Assembly: GCF_002078875.1 (NCBI RefSeq)
Contig: NC_034412.1
Span: forward strand, 83,338,457-83,402,456
Length of the DNA: 64,000 nt
Source of the DNA: Numida meleagris
Taxonomy: Eukaryota; Chordata; Aves; Galliformes; Numididae
Reading direction: 5' to 3'
Positions 26,870 to 37,586 of this stretch are shown here, in pieces. Each line of letters starts with the position of its first letter. Position 1 is the stretch's first letter. Position numbers and translations under genes: made by a program. The notes beneath the pieces are model-generated. The model was not told where the DNA came from. It saw only the letters and a program-made list of their open reading frames with translations, and did not search any database.

Positions 26870-26934
26870 CTTTACATTCGAGTAGATGACACCAAATTTT
26901 TCCAGGAAAAGCAACACACTTCTTTTGGGTCGTG
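26870..26934 (-). other. Possible 65-nt spliced exon (weak candidate)
   Basis: Read on the minus strand, the segment is preceded by 'ttactgctcctacag', an acceptable 3' splice site, and followed by AAG/gtaagt, a full-consensus 5' splice site. One frame is open throughout and gives RPKRSVLLFLEKFGVIYSN followed by VK, a mix of charged and hydrophobic residues not typical of chance AT-rich frames. I do not recognise the protein. The frame also stays open beyond both splice sites (26747-26998), so openness itself is weak evidence. It could be a rare coding exon, a lncRNA exon or coincidence. Confidence 0.15.
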
Positions 26935-28434
26935 CTGTAGGAGCAGTAAATTCAAGGCAACAGGTAATTGTTGGTATTTCCAAATCCGTTAAAGCCAATT
27001 TGAACGCCTCAACGACAGATAATGTACTTCATGAAAACTTATTTGAAGCTTGATGCTCTTATATTGAGCTTTGTAACTGTCTGTCTCAGCTAAATAAGCT
27101 CCCACTCCTTTCCTCGGACACTTGCCAACTTTTCTAATTTAAAGCAACTGTCTGCTTGCTATAAAACTCCTGCTGGAAGGAGCTCAATGTATACTGCAGA
27201 GCAACAAGCAAGCTTGTGCTCTGGACTGAAGAGGTGGGACAGATTCCTAGCAGGATGTGGGGCATAGCCTCCCCGAGGTAACGTTATATCATCTTTGGAA
27301 AGCATTATCAGCTAAGTTGTCTCCTCAGTAAAGACACAGAGAAGAGGAAAAAATCATGCTCTTTCTGGCATGTCATCCCCTCAGCGTGGGATTTGGGAGG
27401 AGCACTGTCTGCCTCAAAGTGAAGGAAGAAGCAACACCCTCAAAAGCACCAAGTGCTCAGAGCTGCCAAAGGAGCCTGTTCCCCAAATCGGAAGGGAGAC
27501 TCCCCATATTTTCAGAGGCAGTACTCCTTGCTCTGAGGCTTTGGGGACAGGTCCAGGGGCTTTCTCACGTGCTTCCTCTGCTGCCGCAATGCAGGGTGCT
27601 CCTCTCACAGCAGAGGAACTGAGGTCCCAACTGCGTCTCTTTTGCGATTTTAGAGGCTTTCAAAAGAAAATCATGGCAGCTATCCTATCTTCTGAGAAAC
27701 CGTCAAGCTTTAAATAACAGAGTCATGATTTTCAAAGGCATCTCTGTACTGGGGATGACTGTTCTGCTTTGCTCACATTAAGATAGTGGAGCACATGAAA
27801 TGTCGTTCAAGCAGAAGAACTGCCTGAGCTCATGTGGAAGGGGAATAATTCCTCCTTGTTGTGAGGAATTTATTTCAACCAGCCACAGCTGACCCACATG
27901 ATGTGCGTTTATGAATCAATAAAGTTCCCATTTTGCAAATATGAGTTCTCTCTATAGAGCAGCTAAAAATAAGCGAACAAAAAGGCATCAATGTCTAAGC
28001 CTAAACTACAAAACATTGTGATTTTTGGAAATTTCAGTCTCTGAGCACCCAAATTCCATGTTAGTACCATGACAAACTTCTGTAGACACTTATGCTGGGT
28101 ACTGTCTTGAAATGAGAATCCTGAATAGCCAACCAAAACACTGATCACTTTTGGAAAAGCATCCAACAGATCTGCTCATGCTAGTATGACATAAGGATTT
28201 ATTGTTGCCATTTTTAAGTGACTTTTGCTTTGTCAGCCATATTATCTTGCAAAATTAACATAAGCTAAGATGGACTCATTAGACTGAATTAGACTGGAAT
28301 TTTCAAGTGTTTGATGCACCTGAAAGAAGAAATCAATCTTATATGACAAAATCAGCTAAAGTCAAAATGCAACCCGTGAAGTGCCTGCAGATGATCTTGT
28401 TCATTCAAATGTTCTAATTAACATGACACAGAAA
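26935..28434. other. Unique sequence, no gene seen
   Basis: Two overlapping plus-strand frames at 27356-27717 and a minus-strand frame at 27414-27608 overlap one another and show no domain. Nothing else was recognised before the mariner insertion. Confidence 0.4.
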
Positions 28435-28436
28435 TA

Positions 28437-28989
28437 CAAGGGCTGCTCCAAAAGTAATGCCTCCTATTTTATTATGTTGGCCCATGACATCAGAGGCAAT
28501 ATTGGCGGTATGGCAATAGAGGTTGAAACTTCCCACCAATATTTCATTATATTCTGTTGCCAGGCAACAGATGGCAGCAGAGGGGCAGTCTGATGAAATG
28601 GCTCCTGACATGGAAGTGTGGATGAAGCAAAGGTGTGTCACTGAATTCCTCCAAGTGGAAAAAATTGCCCCCCTTGACATTCATCGACGTTTGCTGAATG
28701 TTTATTGAGACTGAATAGTGGATGTGAGCACAGTGAAGCAGTGGGTGGTGCATTTCAGCAGTGGTGACAATAACAGTGGAGCACCTCCACTGGCACAAAT
28801 TTTTCCAAGTGCAGCATGCAGGCTCTTGTTCGTCACAGGCAAAAATGCAGAGCTAATGTTGGTGACTATGTTGAAAACAGTGTTTTGTAGTTGAGAATTT
28901 ACTCTATCAAATAGTGTTATTGCGGTCTGTGTATCCATTGTATTTTCCATGGGAATAAGCAGGAGGCATTAGTTTTGGAGCAACCCGTG
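28437..28989 (+). mobile_element. Non-autonomous mariner element, copy 2 (Galluhop-like)
   Basis: A better-preserved copy of the element at 543-1088. Terminal inverted repeats are clear: the left end reads aagggctgctccaaaagtaa and the reverse complement of the right end reads acgggttgctccaaaactaa. A TA target duplication flanks it exactly (28435-28436 and 28990-28991). The length is 553 bp, less than half of a full mariner. It carries the same internal deletion as copy 1, so both come from one non-autonomous subfamily moved by a transposase supplied elsewhere. Orientation is the same as copy 1. Confidence 0.9.
28598..28870 (+). pseudogene. Deleted mariner transposase remnant, copy 2
   Basis: From the ATG at 28598 it encodes MKQRCVTEFLQVEKIAPLDI followed by HRRLLNVY, which fits the N-terminal helix-turn-helix of mariner transposases. 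The frame stops at 28706-28708. The next sequence still reads DVSTVKQWVVHF, also HTH. It then jumps to C-terminal sequence with GDYVE near 28860-28876. The catalytic triad region is absent. This copy lacks the earlier stop seen at 791 in copy 1, so the two decayed independently. Confidence 0.75.
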
Positions 28990-28991
28990 TA

Positions 28992-31057
28992 TTAAGTATT
29001 TCACATTTTTAGCTAAGAATTAAGAACAGGATCCTGTGCATTCAATCAATATAGACAAAATACTGCTGCCAATGATGAGAGTAAGGATTTCAGGAGAGCC
29101 AATTTTATTTCAGTGGAGTACAAATTAATGATCTGCTGGTGATCTTAGTTGCAAATGAAAGTGTAGTAAAATACAAATACTGTCCTTATCAAGACACTTT
29201 AATGTACTGTAGAAACTCAATGGTTTGGGTATCTTAATTTTAATTTTGTGAGCAGGAATTATTCATATTCTGTTAGGCACAGGCAACACTGTAATCTTGT
29301 ATTGGTATGCTTATGGTAATTACCTAGAATTTTTAAAGATGATTCAGCGAACGTTGCCCGCATTCTCGTGCTTGCCTTCTTCTGCACGAGTTTAGGAAAA
29401 TGTGAGCTGCTGCATCGTATTCCTATTCCTTTCTCAAGACAGCAGAGGATATCACCCCTGTCACATTGGAAAAAAAAAACAACACAAAAGTGTTTATTAG
29501 TGGCTTAGAGAAGACTGGCAGGAATTTATCTCAGATTTATCTGGATTTATCTTCTTGTCTTGCTGTTGAATACAAGTTTTCATATGGTTGTGTACATGTG
29601 GACGTTTTTTGCATAACAGCTTGCTGTGTCTTGAATAAAAAAAATAGGAATCCATGTAACAGATGCATAAGAGAAAATGTGCTCCAAGGAACATAGTCAT
29701 CAGATCCTAGACAAATTGTCATTTTGTATCCTCTCATGAGAAAAGCAGCTGGGATGTTTTTCTGATGACATATTTTAAATCTTTCTCTGACCAAAGTGTT
29801 TTAAGATTCAGCAGGTTCTAATAAGTATCAGGGACATTTCCAACACATGTATCTGAGCCAGGAATCAAACAAAACCTTCCTCTTGCAGTGAACCACGAGG
29901 CCGTTGATGTGCTGGCAGGAAGGAATATGACTTTGAGGCATTAAAAAATGAAGTATCCTTTGATGCTGGGATTTAAGATTTTCCTCTGTTATGGCTGAAT
30001 GCATTTACATCCAGATAACATCCAATTCAATTGTCACAATGTTAATGTAACTGCTCGAGACTTGTTTTGGTACTGAGAGAATGAGAAGGTTCATATAGCA
30101 CAGAGCAGTCTAGGAAGTCACAAAGCTGCTAAAAGCCAGAAGCCTTATTCTCTCCTGATCCGCAGTGATATGAATGAAGATGAACTTCATTCAGGTAAAC
30201 AGAAATATGCCATTGTCCAGTGCCCTAAATGAAAAGAAATTCAGTTGTTACAAGAAAATATGATGCCAAAACACACAAAAGTTTTTGCTTTGTTTTTAAG
30301 GGGTGTTGCTTTCATGACCCCCAGTTGGTGCATCCACCTGGAGAAGTCCAAGAAGTGAATGGCTGCAGGGTGGGATATGACCATGAGGAACAGCATGGGT
30401 CTGGAAGCTGCTGGGGACACACACTTCAGGGAAGCATCTTGGTACCAATGGATTAACTCCATATGTATTTTTGTATCTGTATGGAATGCAAACTGCAACT
30501 CCAACAGGGCTTGAGATTTTTCAAACGAGTATAATTTATTCTTAGCCCAAATTTGCTAGAAAACACAGTCTAAAGCTCATTTACCCAGTGAGATTACCTA
30601 ACTGAAGTCAGCTCAGCTCTGCACCTCCATTCAATCATTAGTCACCAATGTAAAGCTAACAAGCAGGATTTAAATCTTATCTGCTTGGTGCAGCTTGGAA
30701 CGGTGGTGCTATATGTACTGTTCTGAAACTGAGTGCTATTTGTTGCAAGTGGTACAGGGCATTGCGTTTCTCACCCTCCAGTGAATCAGATCAACCTGAT
30801 GTTAAAGCTTGGAGTCTTAATAGGGTAGAGCATTGCAGCTCCGTTTCCTCCACTATTTATCAGCAATTAAAACTTCAGTTGGACTCTCACTTCACCTACA
30901 TACTTCTCCACAAGATGAGGAGGGCTTTTCTCCTGCTATTTCTTCCCTGCCTTTTCCTTCAATGGCAAACTTTTCCATCGGGAGTGTTATAGACCAGAGC
31001 ACAGAACTGCAAAAATGTATTGATGTCTTAAGCCACTGCTGGGAACACAGTGAGAAT
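28992..31057. other. Unique sequence, no gene seen
   Basis: AT-rich unique DNA. Frames at 29466-29696 (plus), 29537-29794 (minus), 30229-30456 (plus) and 30241-30504 (minus) lack domains. No RNA gene was seen. Confidence 0.4.
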
Positions 31058-31104
31058 GACAAACAGGAAAGGCTGACAAACAGGAAAGACTGACAAACTG
31101 AAAT
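31058..31104 (+). repeat. 17-bp tandem repeat, about 2.7 copies
   Basis: The unit gacaaacaggaaaggct is followed by gacaaacaggaaagact and a partial third copy gacaaactgaaat. One substitution separates the first two units. Confidence 0.85.
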
Positions 31105-34100
31105 GAGTAGGGTGTTGTAAACTAACATCAGCAAAAAGCAATGCTTTATCTAAATTGTCAATCTATCTCATTTTTTTTTCTCCAGTAATCTGTTTTCTCA
31201 AAGCACAGAGAGTGACCATTGTTCCAAATGCAGAACTAAACAAACAGCAGAAATAACACTTTTGTAGTACAGAACTATCTGGTTTCAGTTATTAAAACTT
31301 TCTGCCTTGTGCTTATTATTTTTCTTTTATTTATCTTAATGCATTCCGGTATGTTGCACTGCAGACCAATATAGCTGTTCTCCAAACTCTAGACATTTAT
31401 GTTACTCGGAAAATGTTATGATCATATCACTAGGCACAGTTGTCTATAGTGGAAAGGGAAATAAAGCCCATATCTGTCAGTTCACATCCCTTTCAGAGCA
31501 AGGTCTTTGCTTCATAGCTGGCTATACAGATGTACCCTCCAGAGGCATCTCAGCTTCCTCTCCACGAGGCCTCAGCTTATCACTCTCCTTTATTTTGGAA
31601 GAGAAAGAGGAAATAGGCCACCAGTTTATCTTCTACTCATATTAGCTAGATGGAATGAAAACATGCTTGGTATTCAAGACAGTGTAATAAGAATAGCTTA
31701 TATTTATTTTTCTTCTGCCAAGTGCAAGCCCAGCAGCAACAAAAGATAAGCCTGAAAGTAACAGATTCATTTAAAATTAGCCCACACAGTGGTTTGGGAG
31801 CACTGGGAAACAAAACAGTTCCTCTGAGCACCATTAACAGCCTTCTCTATTACAAACAAGGAGTTTGTACCTGCGGGAAAGCCAGCTCTGCTGGCCCTGT
31901 GGCATTGGTGCTTTGCTACCTCTGCTACTATCCTCTCTGCTCTGTGGTGTCATCGTCAATGCCCTGCAAATGTGAGTGAAGTACCAGCCCCACCGCTGCT
32001 CCTCCAACACATTAAATCCTGGGCTTTAACATGACTACAGAAATGTAGGCCCATTGGTTTTGGAGGTTAAGAACAGAGACAGTGAGGACAGCTGTACTGA
32101 AGCACTTTGCAACCTTCGGCTTTGTTCTTTTTATTGCCCAGGACTCAAGGGTACATTAGTGAGGTTATGTTTCTACAAGCCACTCATTCAAAACCCCTGT
32201 GAAGAAGAATGCTACAGACATACACAAAGGATAACAACTTTTCACTGCATGCACACACCAATCTTAATTTATATGACACAAATCTATTCAACCTCACATA
32301 AGCAAACTACTTATTTTTCCTATCTTCTCTTTCAACCAGATAGCATAGGAAAAGACTTTTATCCTACTCCATATTCGAAAGGGCTATACATGTAGCACTT
32401 CAAGTCATAAAGAAAACATCGGCTTGAACTACTTTCAAGTTTCCTTATTTTGTTTGTTCAAAGAGAAAGTTATTCGATTTATTATGCTTCATTTATCTGA
32501 AGCAGCCTGCAATGTGCTAGCTGAATGCTTTGACCTTTTGCATATTCTGTAGCTGATTGGTTTGGCCATTCATCTTCTCCACTTGTTGAAACCCTCACTT
32601 AGCAAAGAAAGGCCAACAGCCAAGCTTGTGTGAAAAATGTGATGCAAAAGGAATCAATTAGGAACAGGGTATATTTCATTGTATTTCCCATAGTATATTA
32701 GACATTGAAGATTATGTAGAAATCTGAAAAAGTGCCTAAGGTGCCTGAACTTCATGGCTGCTGACAAATTATGACTATATTAGTTTTTGATAAATCTTTT
32801 TGGGAAGAAAAGAACCTTAAGAAATTCCATCACTCTGGTAGAAAGCAGTCAACGCTCCTATTTCCCACAGCGATCTAAACTCTACTAGTTAATCTAGTTT
32901 ATTTCTGACTATTTGGCAACTTCTCTCATTTAACATAGCTAAGACCAAACTCTGTATTTTCCTTGGTGAGCCATGTCTAATTCAAACTATTTCTTTTGAC
33001 AATTCCATCCTCACTTTTGTACAGGAATGTGAAGAGGGGAAAAATGATATAGAGTGAATAAAACTCCCATTTGCTCAGTGGCTCTTGAATTCACAACATC
33101 TCCTTTGCAGGACGGCAAAGCTTTAACAGAGGGGTAGGGGCTGTCCTGTAGGCAGAGGAGCTCATAGGCTGGTGGCTGGGCAACCTTCCAAGGAGGTCTG
33201 GACTTGAACTTCCTCAGGCTCAGTATAGTGCTAAGCCTGCATATAAAACTTGCCTGGGTAAATGTTATTTATAGAACATTACCACTTGGATGTGGAGGGC
33301 TGTGTCTATCCTAATCATGTTTTACAAGGAGTGTGCTCTTCAGAGTAAAGGAAATGCAGAGAACATCTTTAACCTCTCAAAACTGTTGTTTATGAAAGAG
33401 ATTCAAGTACTACTGAGCTTGAGGATAGGTGAAAAACTCACTATAAAAGAAATTCAAATACAGAAGAAGTGAATTTTTAAGTGCGTGCACATGACAATTT
33501 GTGCTGAATGTTTGCCAGACAGAAATAATGGCATTTGAATGGCTCATACTCCAGTTATCTGGTCTCAAATCTTACAATTATGTTCCAGCAATTATTCCGT
33601 ACAGTCAAAGAGAATTGGATAAGAAAAGACTGTTTACCTCAAACAAGGATAGGAATCATTCTGAATTCATGCAGTGCATAACCAGGAGGACAAAAACATA
33701 AAAAATATAGATTTTGTTTATCTGATGAGAGTGCTTTCTATGAACAGAGTAGCTGAAAATGTCCTCTTCCCTGAAAAAGGGCAGTTGTTCTGCACAATTC
33801 GGAAAGAGTCCCGTCTTCCAGCCCATCTTGTGTGGCCCTTGATCAGTGTGTTTCTTGGGCAGAAAGGGCAGCAGCAGAGTACAACTCTGTGTTCACACAA
33901 TGAGACAGCCAGACAATCTTTAGAGCTATTTTTGTAATGCAGTAAATATCAGCCTTGCACATTAGGCACCCCGTGGTTCTCCCTGACTGCAAATACAGCT
34001 TGCTTGGGTTTGAAGAGAGCATTATCTGACATCCTCCTGCAAATGATTCAACGGTTACTCCAAGATAAAATGGCAATTGCTCAAGAAAATCAAACACTAT

Positions 34101-36639
34101 ATATGAATATACATATGTATATTCATTTCTGCTGTTCCTTCTCCGTCTGCCTGATAGGCTGCCTTTCCAGCTGCTGAGCTGCTACCAGAGGGTGGCATTT
34201 CTTCTTTTAAATGGAAAGAGGATTCTTTTAATTGTTAATTGATATCACCCCCCGGAGCTAAGGGTGGATGAAGCACGATTGATTACAGATGGCACCGTTA
34301 TACAGCAGTGGAACAGGATGTGGTGTGCATTAGCAGCAGAATACCTAACTACAAGGGCTCAGCATCAAAAATAATCAGTTCAGTTCAGTCTCTTTGGAAA
34401 GTCTGGAAAGATCCATGTCATTAAATTTCTGTTCATAAAACTTTATTGTCTATGGATGCTTTTCCAAGTGAGTAGGCTGTTGGCTATACACATTTCCTGA
34501 CCTGTGCAAGTTCTCTGACACTAATGGTAACAAAATATAACTGACAACTTTCTGAAATGAAACATCTGAATCAAAACAAACAAATCACTGCTGTCACAAT
34601 TAGCCTGACTACTTAAAACTATAGAGGTAGCATAGCAGCACTGATCGTCAAGAGTAATTTACCTTATAAAGTTGGAACTTAGTAGAAAAGCCTTTCTTTC
34701 ATTTGTTCAGACATGCATCAAAAAGGACAGAAGTTGAAATTAGGGACATAAAGTGACACATGCCTGGAGGAGTGGCCAAATGCATGAGCTCATCTCTTAC
34801 ATGGCACAGAAGTGGCACAGACACCCCAGCTTGTGGTGCTTCTAGTGAGCAAGAACATGTGAAGTCTCTAACATTAAATGCAGGTTTTCAGTGGAGTGCC
34901 TCAAGCAGAAGATACTGCAACATTAGGGTCTCTTTCCATGGTGTCATGAGTCATACCATCCCTTTTTGCAGGAGGGATAGAGGCTGCCCAGCCTGGCTCT
35001 GACCAGGCTTGGAAACCCTGTTCCTTCCTAGTCCACTGCTCCCATAAAAAAGCTTGGAGCATGCCTGCTGTCCATGGACGGACTTCATCTGAGGTCTCAA
35101 ATGGGGTTAAAGACAAGAGAGGCACAAAGCAGACCTAACTGCTGTAATGATCTCCAAGGAATCAAAAAAAATTTGCTAGCAAAATACAGCAAACATACAG
35201 CTTTCCCCAGGCTTCAGGGGCCCAAGCAGGATTTCCATCAATAACTAGGGCTTTTGGGTCTCCAAGTAGGCCTGGGGCTCCCTTGGGCTTTTGTGTTGTG
35301 ATATGGATGGAACAGTGAACTGGGGTAGGAAGCAGGGTTCCATGCAGGTTTCCCAGCTGTCCTGCTCAGGCTTCACTGCTTGGAAATGAATGTACGAAGT
35401 AACAGGAAGAACAGCAAAGAATTTGGAAAAGCAAAAAGCAGAAGTTGGAGCAGTAACAAACCCTGGAAAGCTGCAAAGACCATCTCTGCTGCAATCCTGG
35501 CCAGTGCCGAGATGTTCAGCTAGCTCACTGCAACAGGGATGGGAATGTACAGTCTTAGATGAAAAGATACACGTGTGTAGATGTGGAAGTCTAAAAAGGA
35601 AAAATATAGCCTTATGTATGCTTATTTTATGTCCAGTTTTTTGCAGTGTGTGTTTCCTAACCAACTGCTAATTCACTCCATCTATAGTGAATTAACAGAC
35701 AAGCACTCTGGAATCTGTGTTTAATTACAAAGTTATTTCATTTAATGATGAAAAATGAGGATATCTCTTTTTTTCTGTCCCGTGTGACCTGCTTTCTATA
35801 GGGCTTCTATTTTAAAAATTTCCAAATATCTTTCTCTTCTGATTCCAGAATTTCCCTGTTCTCCACCCCTTATATTTCTTGGACAGTACAACTCCACAGT
35901 AACTAATTGCACTGTGAATATTTATCCTTGCATATACCAAAGAGACCTCTCATTTCTGTAGCGCTGTTTTTCAAAGTTTCTTGAAGTTTCCCGAGTGACT
36001 GCAGCCAAACAGCCCAAGAGTAATAGTGCTGCAAGTCAGAAGTTACATCATTAGGAATTGCTAAGAAATAATAACTGCACTAATGTCTTTTTGTGCCTCT
36101 TTGCAGCATATAAGAGGGCTCATTAAGGGTTTCTCTACTGGGGCAGAAGTACCTGAGTGGGCTCACATGTATGAGGCTTGTCTCTGAGAGACAAAATTGG
36201 TTCCCAAATGGCCCCAGAATGTAGAGAGCATGGCCATGGCTCTAATTGTTGCTCTTTAGACATTGTCTCTTCATCTAAAAGCCTGTCCTTAGTGTGAGGA
36301 TGGAACACCTGGAAAATTGACCCATTTTTATGGGGTATTTTTGCTATTTTTAAGCAGATATTTCTCTCTGCTTTCCAAATTTCTTTTAAAGAGCCTTCTA
36401 AGTCACTTCTCCCAAGAATTTCTGACAGCATCTGTGGGTTAAATCTCTGAAAATGTGAAACTTAAGGGTGTCCCTTGGGCCGTGTCCTGCTGGAGGGGTG
36501 CAGCCTTTCACAATTCCTGCTGTGCCTGGCAGAAAAGGATATGACTGGGCAACAGCAGGAAGATGCTGTGAACATTTCAAGCATAAGACCCTGGCTTTTC
36601 AATGTAATTCAAAGTTCCGGGATGTTCCAAGTGTGGCCT
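31105..36639. other. Unique sequence, no gene seen
   Basis: A long repeat-free interval. Frames at 32054-32395 (plus), 33674-33937 (plus), 35245-35664 (minus), 35390-35671 (plus) and 36135-36431 (minus) were read and show no family signature. A perfect 24-bp palindrome lies at 34103-34126 (separate entry). Composition is AT-rich with few CpG. Confidence 0.4.
34103..34126. repeat. Perfect 24-bp palindrome
   Basis: The 12-base arm atgaatatacat is followed immediately by its exact reverse complement atgtatattcat, with no spacer. Flanking bases do not extend the symmetry. AT-rich palindromes of this size can extrude cruciforms or bind dimeric homeodomain or POU proteins, but none of that is shown here. 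Confidence 0.9.
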
Positions 36640-36930
36640 TACCTTAAGCACTGGATGCAGGTTTGGGCTTGTCAATATAAGGACATAAAGCTGTTAGAGA
36701 GCGTCCAAAGGAGGCCTACAAGGATGGGGAAGAGTCTAGAGAGCAAGATGCACGAGGAGTGTATGAAGTCCCTTGGTTCATTCAGGCCAGAGCCGAGCAG
36801 GCTGAGGGGAGACCTCATGGCGGCTGCAGCTCCTCACAGGGAGCAGAGGGGCAGTGCTGAGCTCTGCTCTCTGTGACAGCGACAGGGCCCGAGGGAATGG
36901 CGTGGAGCTGTGTCAGGGGAGGGTCAGATT
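36640..36930 (+). mobile_element. CR1 fragment, 3' truncated
   Basis: The plus-strand translation gives CR1 ORF2 C-terminal features: QVWACQYKDIKLLESVQRRP, then MHEECMKSLGSF, then RLRGDLMAA. The 'gggaatggcgtggagctgtg' and 'tcaggggagggtcag' blocks follow. The element stops abruptly near 36930 without the 3' untranslated region or octamer tail, so the 3' end was lost after insertion. It is flanked by unique sequence. Confidence 0.85.
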
Positions 36931-37107
36931 CTGGCATTAAAGCAACATGTGCCATTATTACTGCTGAATTCCACGCAGAAATGATCAAATAACTCTTTCC
37001 AAGTCATTCAATGTGTAGAGAGTCTGCTGCCAAGCAATGAAGAAAAGTCCCTGCAAGGGCACGTGTGCTGTACCAGAGAGGGAAGTTCAGCGCTGCAGTG
37101 CTCAGGG

Positions 37108-37202
37108 CAGAGGGGCTGTGGGGATGCAGGGATGTGAGGATACAGGGGTGTGGGAATGAAGGGAGGCAGGGATGCGGAAATGTGGGGATTTGGGGCTGTA
37201 GA
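37108..37202 (+). repeat. Degenerate G-rich minisatellite
   Basis: Imperfect repeats of a gggatgcagggatgtgag-like unit, with variants such as gggatgcggaaatgtg and ggggatttggggctg. The antisense frame is a Pro/His-rich repeat peptide, a by-product of the repeat. The G-rich strand could form G-quadruplex-like structure, which is an inference. Confidence 0.75.
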
Positions 37203-37573
37203 GGGGAGATAAGAGCCTGTTTCCCCCTGTGAAAAATAACTCATAGGTCCACAGACACATCTGCATTGTGTGCATGAGAATGAGGAATCCACTTCCCTCT
37301 ACAGCATCAAGGCCTGCAGCCCTGCAACATACCCATCTGGGCTCAGCTGTACGGCTGATGGAGCTCTGGGTGCCCAGGGTCACACCACTCTCTGCTTGTT
37401 GATAACTTTATAGAGGTGTGAAGTCCTCTCACAATCCCTTGCAGGGTGAGGACGGGAATTCAGGTGAGAGAAGTTTTCTCTGAGTCAAGTCAGAGGCCCC
37501 GCATCACCTGGAAGTGAGGCGAGAAGCACCCTGTCCCCTGTAGGCCTGGGCTAGCTCTTTTTCTGCCTAGTAT

Positions 37574-37586
37574 TGCCCTCTGCTGG
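37574..37586 (-). promoter_or_regulatory. Perfect CTCF core motif match
   Basis: The plus strand reads tgccctctgctgg, the exact reverse complement of CCASYAGRKGGCR at all 13 positions. CTCF is the vertebrate insulator and loop-anchor factor. The match lies in unique sequence outside any repeat I recognise, which favours a real site over a repeat-borne coincidence. Occupancy cannot be judged from sequence. Confidence 0.45.

Noticed and set aside
34189..34202. ccagagggtggca as a CTCF core
   Set aside because: It matches only 11 of 13 positions, including a mismatch at the well-conserved sixth base.
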